Assembly (NCBI RefSeq): GCF_902712995.1
Contig: NZ_CACTIB010000008.1
Span: 124,001 to 188,000 of the forward strand
Length of the DNA stretch: 64,000 nt
Direction of reading: 5' to 3'
Origin: Candidatus Mycoplasma haematohominis
GTDB lineage: Bacteria; Bacillota_I; Bacilli_A; Mycoplasmatales; Mycoplasmoidaceae
Shown: positions 10,525 through 22,665 of the stretch, one piece after another
Position numbering within the stretch: position 1 is the stretch's first letter
Layout of the letters: every line of letters starts with the position of its first letter
Notes under the pieces: model-generated
Databases searched by the model: none
What the model was told of the DNA's origin: nothing
Seen by the model: the letters and a program-made list of their open reading frames with translations, nothing else
Made by a program: the position numbers and the translations under genes

Positions 10525-11433
10525 TTCAAAAGTTTTGTTTTTTAGTTGTTGTATGTTTTCTCCCTCTAATGAGTCGCTAAAGATTAATTTATAGGCAGTT
10601 AAGACTGGATAAGGATATTTCTTTTTATCTTTTTCTTGCCCGTATTTTTGATCTCCTCTGATTGGATAACCTAGATTTCATAGATGAACTCTAATTTGAT
10701 GGGTTCTTCCTGTTATTAATTTCACTTCGAGTAGGGAGTTATTTTCGGAAATTAAGTGTTTTATTAATTTCACTTCACTTATTGCTTGTTTGGCACCTTT
10801 TGTGGTTTCTTCTACTACTTGCACTCTGTTTTCTTCAGGTAATTTAAGTAGGTAATTTTTTATTATTTTGGTCTTGAATGGAATCAATCCTGAAACTATC
10901 GTTGTATAGTATTTTTCTATTTTTCCGACTTTCATAGCAGTGTTTAACTCTAGATAGGCTTTGTAAGTTTTTGCTCCTATTAGTAGACCAGAGGTATTTC
11001 TGTCTAGACGGTGTATGAATGTGGGTTTTCATTGTTCTTCTGCATCTTTGTTTTCTCAATTTAAGTGATTCAATAGTCTATTGTTCATGTTATTTAGATT
11101 GTTGTGTTTGTCTGCTTGGACTGGAATTCCTATTTCTTTAGAAACTATTATTACTTTTTCATCTTCGTAAATTATTTGAAGAGGTCTTAATTTGCTTAGA
11201 TTTAGTTTTTTTTCATTAGGTATTTCTGGATTAGACACTCCGTAGAATTCGACTACATCTCCTGTTTTTAGTTTGTAATTAATTTCTGTTTTTTTGTTGT
11301 TGACCAGAACATTTTTGGTTCTGATCATTTTTATTGCAAAAACTTTGGTTCAATTTGGTTGTACTATTTTGAGATATTTAAGTAGTAGATAATTGTCGTA
11401 TTTTTCCGAAATTTTTTTAAATATCTTTTTCAA
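10504..11433 (-). CDS. RluC/RluD-type 23S rRNA pseudouridine synthase with S4 domain
   Basis: 309 residues. The N-terminal S4 RNA-binding domain (about residues 10-80) ends in VLVNNKK and LKTGDVVEFYG. The catalytic motif HRLDRNTSG lies near 130, with the nucleophilic Asp. ITGRTHQIRVHL and YPIRGDQKYG are further signatures of the family. Because the S4 homology begins upstream of the ATG at 11328, the start is placed at the in-frame TTG at 11433; a TTG at 11436 is also possible. It isomerises uridines in large-subunit rRNA; RluC versus RluD specificity cannot be told. It is divergent from dnaK and shares its operator region. Confidence 0.85.
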
Positions 11434-11455
11434 CAAAAGAACAAAAAGTAAAAAA

Positions 11456-11482
11456 TTAGCAAACGAATATTTATTCTGCTAA
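11456..11482. promoter_or_regulatory. CIRCE-like HrcA operator upstream of dnaK
   Basis: TTAGCAAAC - 9 bases - TTCTGCTAA has the exact 9-9-9 geometry of CIRCE (consensus TTAGCACTC-N9-GAGTGCTAA). The outer six bases of each arm match perfectly and are inverted repeats of each other; the inner three do not. It lies 82 bases before the dnaK ATG and 23 bases before the divergent TTG start, so HrcA could repress both. HrcA itself is not in the window. Confidence 0.65.
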
Positions 11483-11561
11483 ATATGGGTTTAATATTTA
11501 TAAATATAGGAGTATAAATCAGGATAAGATATATTTTCTATTAAAAATAAATAGGGCGTAA

Positions 11562-13361
<1,800 letters not shown>

Positions 13362-13376
13362 AGCTCCACTGTTTAG

Positions 13377-13865
13377 ATGGATCCCAAGCTCAAGGAGGAT
13401 TTACAAAATTCAATAGTTAAAGTTTTGGAAAGTGATCCAAGACCTATGACACTAAACTTTATGATGCATAAGGTCTTTAAAGAGATACAAGAGTTGCATC
13501 CTTCAGTCTACGTAACTCATAAGGATTTTTCAGTAGTTCTTGATGAATTACTTAAGAAGTATTGAGTTGGAAGAACCAAACATAATAAGTATTATTTGGA
13601 TTATTTAGATTATGAAGAAACAGGTGTTGAAGGAGAGGGGTATTTAGAAGTAGATTTTTTTACTGGGCATGGTTATATAACTGTCAAAAGAAACTATAGA
13701 GAATATAAGAAAGCATCTTATTTTGTACATAAGAAAAATATAGGATCATCTAAAACTGGGGATTATGTTAGATTTGTTGGATTAAATAATACAAAACCAA
13801 GAGATTTTTCTTTTAAAGATGCAGCGGTTAAAGAGGTATTGCCGAAACCAAAAATCGCTCTTTAA
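13377..13865 (+). CDS. RNase R N-terminal-like HTH plus OB-fold protein, copy 1
   Basis: 162 residues from the ATG at 13377, 15 bases after dnaK. Residues 1-60 resemble the winged-helix domain at the N-terminus of RNase R. VGRTKHNKYYLDY is in the place of the RNase R LVxNRRGRY strand. Then come GYLEVDFFTGHGYITV and ASYFVHKKNIG, followed by KTGDYVRFVGL, the cold-shock-like OB pattern (GFGF..., IFV..., GDRV). The catalytic RNB domain is absent. It is about 50 percent identical by eye to the next gene. It probably binds RNA; whether it works with the RNase R encoded at the right edge is unknown. Confidence 0.65.
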
Positions 13866-13879
13866 ATAGACATCAGAAA

Positions 13880-14380
13880 TTGGATAAGGAATTAATAGAA
13901 GGTTTAAAACGTTCAATCGTCAAAGTCTTAGAGAATGACTCTAGGACAATGCCCTTAAATATTCTTATGCATAAGGTATTTAACGATATGAGGAATACAT
14001 ACAAAGAAGGAAGTTCTTTGTATGTTAAAAAAGAAGAATTCGATTTTGCTTTAGATGAATTAATGTCTAAATATCTTGTAGGAAAAAATAGGTTTGGAAA
14101 GTACTTTATAGATTACTTAGATTATGAAGAAACAGGAGTTGAGGGAGAAGGATATATAGATTTAGATAAGGATGGAAATGGTTTCATAACTATTAAGAGT
14201 CATAGGAATGAATATAGAAAATCATCTTATTTTGTACATAAGAAAAATATAGGAGAAGCTAAATCAGGCGACTATGTTAGGTTTGTTGAACTTAAGGTTA
14301 CAAATAAAAAACAATTTGTTAAATTTGCTCTTATAGATGTAAAGGTAAAAGAAGTTTTAAGTCCACCTAACATTTCATAA
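13880..14380 (+). CDS. RNase R N-terminal-like HTH plus OB-fold protein, copy 2
   Basis: 166 residues. The start is TTG at 13880; from there its first 18 residues align gap-free with copy 1 and both share SIVKVLE. It contains the HTH part, LVGKNRFGKYFIDYLDYEE (near residue 70), the OB strand GEGYIDLDKDGNGFITI (near 95), SSYFVHKKNIG and KSGDYVRFVEL. This pattern matches the RNase R N-terminal wing and CSD1. There is no nuclease domain. Its stop is two bases before ymdB, so dnaK, the two copies and ymdB look co-transcribed. Confidence 0.68.
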   Translation: MDKELIEGLKRSIVKVLENDSRTMPLNILMHKVFNDMRNTYKEGSSLYVKKEEFDFALDELMSKYLVGKNRFGKYFIDYLDYEETGVEGEGYIDLDKDGNGFITIKSHRNEYRKSSYFVHKKNIGEAKSGDYVRFVELKVTNKKQFVKFALIDVKVKEVLSPPNIS

Positions 14381-14382
14381 GA

Positions 14383-15207
14383 ATGAAGATACTCTTCATT
14401 GGAGATATATTTGGTTCTTCAGGAAGATCTGTTCTCGCTACTAATTTAAAAAAGATAATAGAGGAACAGTCTATAGATTTAGTTATTGCTAACGCTGAGA
14501 ATTCAGCGCATGGAAAAGGTATAACTGAGAAGATATATCGTCAACTTAGTAGTTATGGAATTAATTTTTTTACTATGGGAAATCATACTTGGGCTAAGAA
14601 AGAAGGTTTGCCTGTATTGGAGATGTCTAATGTAGTTAGACCTCATAATTTGAAAGAAGAATTTGCTCACTCTAATATTGGTTTAGGTTCAAAGTTATTT
14701 GTTTGTAAAGGGTTGAAGATAAGAATTACTAATTTACTAGGAAATAGTGTCTATTTCAAACATATGCAGGAGAACGTTTTTGTTTCTATGAAAAATCTTT
14801 TGGAAGCTGTTGATAAACCGGATGTACATATAGTAGATTTGCACGCCGAAACTACTTCTGAAAAATATGCTTTTCTGTGAGCTTTTAATGGGCAGGTAGA
14901 TGCTATATTGGGGACACATACTCATGTTCCTACTAATGATGCTTGTATCACTAAAGAAGGAACAGCTTTTGTGTGCGATGTAGGAATGACTGGCCCCGCT
15001 CATGGAGTAATAGGAGGTAAAAAAGATGAAATTATCAACAAATTTTTTAATCCTTCGGTTAGTTTTACTTTGGAGGTTCAGAAGGGTCCTAAACAATTGT
15101 GTTCGGTTATTCTTGAATTTGATGAGGATAAAAAGAGAATGTCTAAGATAACTCCTTTGATTATTAGAGAAGGATTTGAATGACTAGGCAAAAGCAATAT
15201 TTATTAG
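14383..15207 (+). CDS. ymdB: YmdB family metallophosphoesterase
   Basis: 274 residues. The metal-binding motifs of the TIGR00282/YmdB family are all present: FIGDIFGSSGR (residues 5-15), NAENSAHGKGI, MGNHTW, DLHAETTSEKYAF and GTHTHVPTNDACI. Known members hydrolyse 2',3'-cyclic nucleotides and influence RNase Y-dependent RNA turnover in Bacillus. RNase Y is also encoded here, at 43.7 kb. Because TGA is Trp, the protein runs to the TAG at 15205 and overlaps the first ATG of dnaX by 28 bases. Confidence 0.92.
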
Positions 15208-16835
15208 TGTTGGAGAATAAGAATATAAATCTCTATAACAAATATAGACCTAAGACTTTCAAAGAAGTAATAGGGCAAAATGTAGTAAAGACCCTGTTGT
15301 TACAGACTTTTAAGAGAGAGAAATTATTACAGTCCTTTCTTTTTTATGGTTCGCATGGTACGGGTAAGACTTCTTTAGCAAGAATATTTGCTAAGGCTTG
15401 AAATTGTAAGAATTTTGAAAAGCTGGGAGATGTATGTAATGAATGTAAGGCTTGTAAGTTGATTAATGAAGCAAGAACTACTGATATTTATGAGGTGGAT
15501 GCTGCTTCACATAGTGGAGTTGAGCATGTGAGAGAGTTGACACAGAATAGTCAATATATGCCCCTTGATTTGAGTAAGAAAATTTATTTAATTGATGAGT
15601 GCCATAACTTAAGTTCTGCTGCATGAAATGCTTTACTTAAAGCGATAGAAGAGCCGTATTCAGAAAATGTAATTTTTATTTTTTTAACTACTAACATTTC
15701 AAAGATTCCTGAAACTATTCTTTCTAGATGTCAGAAGTATAGTTTTTCTAGGTTGAGTGATGAAGAGTTGTTTGAGTTAATTGATTTAGTTGCTGAAAAA
15801 GAAGGTAGGAAATTGGTTGATGGAGCTAAGAAGTTATTGGTTGGACTATCTCAGGGCTCTGCAAGAGAATGTTTATCTTTGATAGAACAAGTATTTTTAA
15901 CTTCTGATAGCGAAAAAGAGGTAGATGTTAAACATATAGAAACTGTATTTGCTCTTGCTAATAAAGATGATCAATTGAAGTTTTTGAATTTATTGGTAGA
16001 TTGTTACCTAACTAATTCTGAGGATATTAAGTCTCAATTAATTGTTGAGGTTGAGAAATCAGTGGTTCATAGCAAGAATTTATTGAATTATTTTGTTTCC
16101 ATATTAGGAATATTTATGGATATTTACATATATGAATTAACTAGGGATAGTAATCTTTTGAAGATACTTAGTTTGGAAGAAGTAAATAAATTTGCTTTTA
16201 AGGGCATAGATTATCTTAGATTGTGTGATGTTGTTAATAGATCAGTAGATAGGTATAACTTTGCTTATTCAAAAGGCGATTGAGCAAAGATAGCTGTTTT
16301 ACATATGTTGCCTTTTGAACAACAATCTCTCCAACAACAATCTCTCCCGGTTAAAAACGGAGAGATTGTTAATTCTTCAGATGATTTATCTCTTCCAGAA
16401 GATGTGAAATATAAGTTTATGTATGGAATTAAAAAAGAGAATCAAGATAAAACTATCTCTGCTCATAACTATGAAACATATTGCGCATTGAAAAACAAAA
16501 ATGATTTGCCTGCGGATTTGAAAGAAGTTTTGTTGAAAAAATGTTGTTTTCCTAAGAATTTATTAGCTAGTACAAATAGAACAGTAATTTTTATTTTTCA
16601 GGAAAAGAAAGATGCAGATGCATTTAATGAATTACTGAAAAAGAAACCGGAATATGTTGATAAATTAAATAACTTATTTATAGGAAATTTCTTTTGAATA
16701 GGGACTACTACGCAGCAGATTTTGCTGTACAAAGAGGAGATGAAAACTGTTGATCAATCGAAGATTAATGAAGCATTTTCTCTTTTAAACGGGAATGATA
16801 AATTTGAAACTATGCTAAAGATTTTGACAGAGTAG
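15180..16835 (+). CDS. dnaX: DNA polymerase III subunits gamma/tau
   Basis: 551 residues. YNKYRPKTFKEVIGQN opens the clamp-loader fold. Walker A GSHGTGKTSLARIF (about 56-69) is followed by a four-Cys zinc site (NCKNF...CNECKACKL), Walker B IYLIDECHN and sensor motif ETILSRCQ. The C-terminal third is poorly conserved, as in tau. The ATG at 15180 overlaps ymdB by 28 bases; GTG 15207 or TTG 15210 would avoid this and also fit the family start. DnaX loads the sliding clamp with HolA and HolB homologs. A 15-base duplication with an inverted copy lies inside the gene at 16318-16370. Confidence 0.95.
16318..16370. repeat. 15-base tandem duplication plus inverted copy inside dnaX
   Basis: AACAACAATCTCTCC occurs at 16318-16332 and, perfectly repeated, at 16333-16347. 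The sequence GGAGAGATTGTT at 16359-16370 is the exact reverse complement of the last 12 bases of each copy. A 12-bp stem with an 11-base loop can form with the second copy, and an alternative one with the first. The repeat encodes the Gln-rich QQSLQQQSL. Confidence 0.9.
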
Positions 16836-16889
16836 TAAAAATAAAATAGTTGGGGAATTATGTGTTTATTTAGATAGTAGAGATTTTTA

Positions 16890-18353
16890 ATGAACGATCA
16901 AGAGCGAGATAGAAGAAAGAAGTGAGAGAGTCTTAAAAAGAATAATTTAGATCCGTATTCTTTAGAGAAAGTTGAATGTGATTTTTCTATTGCTCAGATA
17001 GGAGAAAAGTTTAAGAAATTAAGTGACTACGATTTAAATAATTTAAATGTTTCTTTTATTGGTAGAGTGGTTTCTATTAGGCAAAGTTTTTTAAATGTTA
17101 GAGATGGATGAGATTCATTGCAAGTTTACGTATCTAATAAAGATTGTTCTAAAGAGTTGTTGGAGTGTTTCAAAAGTTGTTTAGATATTGGAGATGTTAT
17201 TTATGTAAAAGGATCTTGTTTTAAGACTAAGACAGGAATTCCTACTGTGAAAGTTAAAGATTTCAAGATAGTTTCTAAGTGTTTAAATCCTTTTCCTAGC
17301 GAATATTATGGAATTCAAAATGAAGAATTGAAAGTTAGAAATAGAGTAGGTAGAGCTCTTATTGATCAACAGTTTTTTAATAATTTATTAACTAGATCGA
17401 AAATTATTTCTCAAATTAGAGAGTACCTGAATAGTAGGGGTTATGTGGAGTTTGAGACTCCTATATTGGAGCAAGTTTATGGAGGAGCTAATGCTGTTCC
17501 TTTTGTAACTCATTTTGAAGCTTTGAAAGAAGATTTCTTTTTAAGAATAGCAACTGAAATATCTTTGAAGAAAGCAGCTATTGCTGGTTTTTCTAAGGTA
17601 TATGAAATAGGAAAAGTATTTAGAAATGAAGGGATTGATTCTACTCATAATCCTGAATTTACTTCAATAGAGATATATACGATGAATTATGGTTTGAAGG
17701 ATGTTATGGATTTAACTGAAAATTTAATACATTATGTTTCTGATAAGTTGGGAATTAAAGATGTGCTTATAGGAGAGAAAAGTATAGATATTTCTAAACC
17801 TTTTAAAAGAATATCTATGACGGATTTAGTTAAAGAAAAAACGAAAATTGATTTTTATAGAGATGAAGTAACTTTAGATGATGCGCTTTATTGAGCTAAA
17901 AAATATTTAATTGAATTAGAGCCATTTGAGAAAACTGTTGGTCATATTTTTACTAAATTATTTGAAAAATTAGTGGAAGGTGAATTAATGGAGCCGACTT
18001 TTGTATATTGTTTTCATAAGGATGTTTCGCCTTTAGCTAAGTCAGATCCAGTCAATAAAGATTTTGTTCTTAGATATGAACTTTACATAGGAGGAAAAGA
18101 GTTTTCTAATGGTTTTGCAGAGTTGAATGACCCTGATGATCAAAGGGAGAGATTTGAAAAACAGAAAAGAGAAAAAATAGATGGGAATAAGGAGGCTTTT
18201 GGTGTAGATGAATCTTATTTATTTGCTTTGAAGTATGGTTTGCCTCCAACAGGAGGAATTGGGATAGGGATAGATAGATTGGTTATGTTGTTTACTCAAC
18301 AAAAATCTATTAAAGATGTAATTTTTATTCCTCAGATAAAGAAAAATAGTTAA
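16890..18353 (+). CDS. lysS: Lysyl-tRNA synthetase (class II)
   Basis: 487 residues. An N-terminal OB-fold anticodon-binding domain (about 50-145) is followed by the class II core. Signatures include YGGANAVPFVTHFEALKED, LRIATEISLKKAAIAGFSKV, motif 2 FRNEGIDSTHNPEFTSIE and motif 3 GGIGIGIDRLVMLF. It charges tRNA-Lys. Start is the ATG at 16890, 54 bases after dnaX. It ends directly at the TTG start of dnaE, with no spacer. Confidence 0.97.
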
Positions 18354-21227
18354 TTGTCAGTACCTTCTTTATTAACTAAATCTAATTATTCTTTTCTTAG
18401 TTCTGCTTTAACTATTCAAGAGATAGTTGATTATGCAGTTTCTAAGGATCATAAGTATGTGGTTATTTCTGATTTCGAAAATGCACATGCTTGAGCAAGT
18501 TTTTATAGAGAAGCAAATAGAAAATCTTTAATACCTGTATTTGGTTTGCAGTTGAACTATAAGAATTCTTCTATTTTGTTTCTGGCTAAGAATAAGGAAG
18601 GATACAAGGAATTATTGAGGATTGTTAATAGTAAAAATCCAAAAGATTTGAAACCAGGGAATCTTATATTGATTCATTTGGATGGTCAAGATCATTTTGA
18701 AAAATGAGGGGAGGATAAATATATAGCTAATTCTGATGAAGAGAATGGAGTTTATATAAGGGAGAATAAGTTTTTAAAAGCTGATGATTTTGAGTTTTTT
18801 TGTGTTTTGAGGGCAATAGCTAATAATACGGTTATTTCTAAAGAATTATCTTTGAATTCACAGTTTGTAAATGATTATTTGGATTTTCCTTTGGATAAGT
18901 CGTTTTTGGAGTCTAAACAGGTAAAGAATATTTACAAGATATTGGAGTCTTGCAGTAAGTATGAAATAGATTCTGAGAGGGATACTTTAAATTTTTTTGA
19001 TAATCCAGAAGAGATAATAAGAGGAATATTAGAGGAGAGTTTTGAGAAGTTAGAAGTTGAAAACAAAACTAAGTATAGGGATAGGTTGGAGAGTGAATTG
19101 AAAGTAATCATAGATAAAGGATTTTGTGAGTATTTTTTGATTGTTCATGATGCAGTTAAATGATCTAAGAATAATGGAGTATATGTAGGGCCTGGTAGAG
19201 GATCAGTTTGTGGTTCTTTAATAGCTTATTTATTGGATATTACAGAGATAGATCCTATTAAATATGAACTTTATTTTGAGAGATTTTTAAATGCTACCAG
19301 ATCTACTATTCCTGATATAGATGTTGATTTAGCTAATAACAAAAGAGATTTATTGTTTGAGTATCTAAAGAATAAATATGGAGAGGATCATGTAGCTTTG
19401 ATAGCCACTTATCAGACATTCAAGATAAAGAATTCAATTAGAGAGTTAGCAAAGGTCTATGAAGTTTCGGATATTGAGATTGATCAGTGTATTAATAGTT
19501 TGAATTCTGTGGAATATGGAAATAATTTGAATCTTGATGAGATTTTTAAACTTCCAAATCCTATTAGAACACTTTTAATTAACTATCCAATAATTAGGGA
19601 GCATTTAAAGAAAATCAGGGATTATCCCAAGAATTTGTCTGTTCATGCTGCTGGAGTTATTATTTCTTCTAAACCTTTGATTAATTTTGTTCCTCTAATA
19701 AATTCTTTTTCTCTTAAGAGCACTCAGTGAGATGCAGATGAATTAAAGAAATTAGGGTTAATTAAGTTTGATTTTTTAGCTCTTCAGTATTTGACCGGTT
19801 TGAGTAATATGGAGAGCAAGATTAATGTTGATTGAAAGACAGTTGATTTAAATGACCCTAAGGTTTATGAAACTATTATTTCGGGAAGAAATGCCTTTAT
19901 TTTTCAATTTGAAAATCCTAAGATTAGATCTTTAATTCAGAACTATAGACCTACTTGTTTGTTAGATTTGGCTTTGATTTCAAGTATTTATAGACCAGGA
20001 GCTTCTGATCAGATTCCTGCTTTGTTGGCTAAGAAATCTACAGAGGAGAAAAAGGGATATCACGAAGGATTAGTAGCTATAGATGAGAAAGCGGATATTT
20101 TCTCGAAGATGTTGAAGGACACTTATGGTTTTTTGATTTATCAAGAGCAATTGATGAAGCTTGTTTCAACTGTTACTTATTGTTCTTTTGGCGAAGCAGA
20201 TACTTTTAGAAGAGAGTTGTTAGAGAAGGAAGAAGAGGTTAAGAAGTGATTTTTCAAGAAGGCTGAGAGGAATTTTGAAAAAGAGGAAATTGATGTTATG
20301 TGGGAGTCTATATCTAAGTTTGCTAAGTATGGGTTTAATAAATCACATGCTGTGGCATATGCAATGATTTCTTATAGATTGATGTGAATTAAGACTTATT
20401 ATCCAGAGGTTTTTTATGCTGAACTTATGTCATTGACTATGAGTAAAGAATGTTTGTTTGAGTTGGAGGAGAGGAACTTTTCTATTGCTTTGCCTTCTTA
20501 TGGTAAGTCTTTGTATGATGAATTTAGATTTATAGATTGTGTTTGTTATTTTCCACTCAATAAGATTGTTGGTTTAAGTTCTGATTTTCAGGAACAGTTT
20601 GGAAAAATTGAGTTTAATAAGTCAAATGCTTTAGAAGCAATACAAGAATTTATAAAGGCTGGAGTAAGTTTAGAGAATCTTAAGTTGTTAATAAGAGCTG
20701 GCTATTTCAATATTCTTTTCGCAAATTCTGAAAGTGAGTATTATTGAGAAAAAAATTTGCAAGAAATTTATGATCACACAATATATATAAAAAACGAGAA
20801 ACCTCTTTTTGATTTAAATTTAATCCCTGTCTCTCCTGATAAAGAAGTTATAGAAAAGTACAAAGAGTATAAAAATATTCTTCTAGGGATTAATTTTTAT
20901 AAGAACAGAATACCGTCAAAAATATTTGAAAAGTATTCAAATTTAAAGAGATTAAATACTTTAATCAGGCAGAAATCTGGTTCTTTTTTTGAAAAATATA
21001 TAGGTTTTGTGGTTGCCGTTAAAGAGAGAAGGACATTTAAGGATATTCCTTTTGTTTGATTGAAGTTGGCAGATGGTTTTTATACTTCACCAGATATCGC
21101 TTTTTTTGGAGATGAAAAGTTAAGAAATGCTTTGAAAGAAGCTGCGGTTGAGAATAAACCTGCAATAGTTGATGTTGAAAGGTCAGAAGATTTTTTTAAA
21201 GCTTTAAAAATTAGGGTTATTAAATAA
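18354..21227 (+). CDS. dnaE: DNA polymerase III subunit alpha, DnaE type
   Basis: 957 residues from a TTG directly after the lysS stop; shorter than the usual 1,050-1,160. The polymerase core is well conserved: VGPGRGSVCGSLIAYLLD, the catalytic PDIDVDLA, LSVHAAGVIIS, GFLIYQEQLMKL and FNKSHAVAYAMISYRLMW. The N-terminal PHP domain is recognisable (SNYSFLSSALTIQEIVDYA) but its metal ligands are lost: HxH is missing and TDHGN reads SDFEN. The C-terminal OB region is short. So this is a replicative polymerase without PHP-type proofreading. Its stop overlaps the next ATG by one base. Confidence 0.95.
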
Positions 21228-22081
21228 TGGATTTTGAAGCTCAAGCAATTGTATTGGATGGAAATTCAATTATGTATAGGGCTTATTATGCTACCCAGAA
21301 AGGCAAGGAAGAGATTAAGGCTGAAAAGGAATTTGCAGCTACTTTGGAGGCAATAAGGAGGACTATTAAGAATATAGCTGCAACAGGAGGTAAATATAAG
21401 TATGGTGTAGTTGCTTTTGATAGTAGTAGAAAGACTTTCAGGAGAGAGAAATTTAGTGAATATAAGTCAAACAGGATTTCTATGCCAATTCCTTTGGCAA
21501 ATAACTTAAATAAGATTAGAAACTTGTTTATTAAAGAGGGCTTTGTGATTGTCGATGCGCCTTTTCCTTATGAGGGCGATGATGTGATAGCTACTATTAT
21601 CGAAATATTTTCTTCTAGTAAGGTGAAAACGCTAGTTTTTTCTACTGATAGAGATTTATTGCAGTTAGTGGGAAAGTATGTTTCAGTTTGTTTGTTTAAA
21701 CCTATGAAACCTTTTGTTATGCATACTGAAGAGAATTTTGAATCTTTAAATGATGGTTTGAAGCCTAATCAAATTCCTTTTCATAAAGCTTTATCTGGAG
21801 ATTCTTCTGATAACTATAAGGGATTGTCGGGCATTGGACCGATTACGGCTACATCTTGGTTGATTAAATATGGAGATATAGACAATCTCTATAAAAATTT
21901 AGATGATTTGAAACCTAAGCAAAAACAGACTTTATTGGACAATAAAGAAACTGTTTCTACTTTTCTAGAATTAGCTTTATTAGTTAGGAATATAGACTTA
22001 TCAAATAACCTTAAAAATTATGAATTTTTTAGTAATAAAGTAGATGAAACTGATAGTGGGTCTAGGAAATCCAGGGAGTAA
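21227..22081 (+). CDS. 5'-3' exonuclease (stand-alone PolI N-terminal domain homolog)
   Basis: 284 residues, matching the single-domain 5' nuclease of mollicutes, which lack the polymerase part of PolA. VLDGNSIMYRAYYA and VAFDSSRKTFRREKFSEYK open the domain; YEGDDVIATI and STDRDLLQLV hold metal-binding acidic residues. SGDSSDNYKGLSGIGP is the helix-hairpin-helix region. It removes RNA primers and flaps. Its start ATG overlaps the dnaE stop (TAATG), and its end overlaps pth by 38 bases. Confidence 0.94.
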   Translation: MDFEAQAIVLDGNSIMYRAYYATQKGKEEIKAEKEFAATLEAIRRTIKNIAATGGKYKYGVVAFDSSRKTFRREKFSEYKSNRISMPIPLANNLNKIRNLFIKEGFVIVDAPFPYEGDDVIATIIEIFSSSKVKTLVFSTDRDLLQLVGKYVSVCLFKPMKPFVMHTEENFESLNDGLKPNQIPFHKALSGDSSDNYKGLSGIGPITATSWLIKYGDIDNLYKNLDDLKPKQKQTLLDNKETVSTFLELALLVRNIDLSNNLKNYEFFSNKVDETDSGSRKSRE

Positions 22082-22610
22082 GTTTGAAAATACGAGACAT
22101 AATGTTGGTTTTATAGTTGTTGATAGTTTTGTTGAATTTTTAAGTAATAAGTTTGGAGATTCTGTTGTTTGGAGGGTTGAGCATCAGGGTTTAGTTTGCA
22201 AGAGTAGTTCTGTTATTTTTTTTAAGCCCATTACTTATATGAATTTGTCTGGCAATGCTGTTTGTAGTCTTAAAAATTTTTACAAGATTAGTAATTCAGA
22301 TATTTTGATTGTGTACGATGATCTTTATTTGGCAGAAGGTAAATATAGATTTTCTATTAACAGGAATTCAGGAGGACATAATGGGGTTAAGAACATAATA
22401 GAAAAGTTAGGAGGTAAAGATTTTTTGACGCTTAGAGTTGGGATTGGGCCTAGAGAAAAAGCAACTGTTATTTCTGATTATGTTTTGGAAAATATGAGTG
22501 AAGAAACGATGGATAATATAGGCAGTCTTTATCAGACTATTTTTGAGGCTATGGAATTTTTTATAGATGGAGCTAACATATCTGAATTGCAGAATAAATA
22601 CAACAGATAA
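22044..22610 (+). CDS. pth: Peptidyl-tRNA hydrolase
   Basis: 188 residues, normal length. MKLIVGLGNPGSKFENTRHN contains the catalytic His. FFKPITYMNLSG carries the substrate Asn. IVYDDLYLAEGKYRF and SGGHNGVKNII follow in the usual order. It recycles peptidyl-tRNA dropped from ribosomes. It starts inside the 3' end of the exonuclease gene in another frame, implying translational coupling. Confidence 0.97.
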   Translation: MKLIVGLGNPGSKFENTRHNVGFIVVDSFVEFLSNKFGDSVVWRVEHQGLVCKSSSVIFFKPITYMNLSGNAVCSLKNFYKISNSDILIVYDDLYLAEGKYRFSINRNSGGHNGVKNIIEKLGGKDFLTLRVGIGPREKATVISDYVLENMSEETMDNIGSLYQTIFEAMEFFIDGANISELQNKYNR

Positions 22611-22665
22611 ATTTTTTTATTCCAAATTTAAAAATCGAAGACATTAATTAAATGTTGTTCGATTT

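Noticed and set aside
16270..16285. AAAAGGC as a -1 slippery site in dnaX
   Set aside because: Does not satisfy X-XXY-YYZ and is about 60 bases from the hairpin
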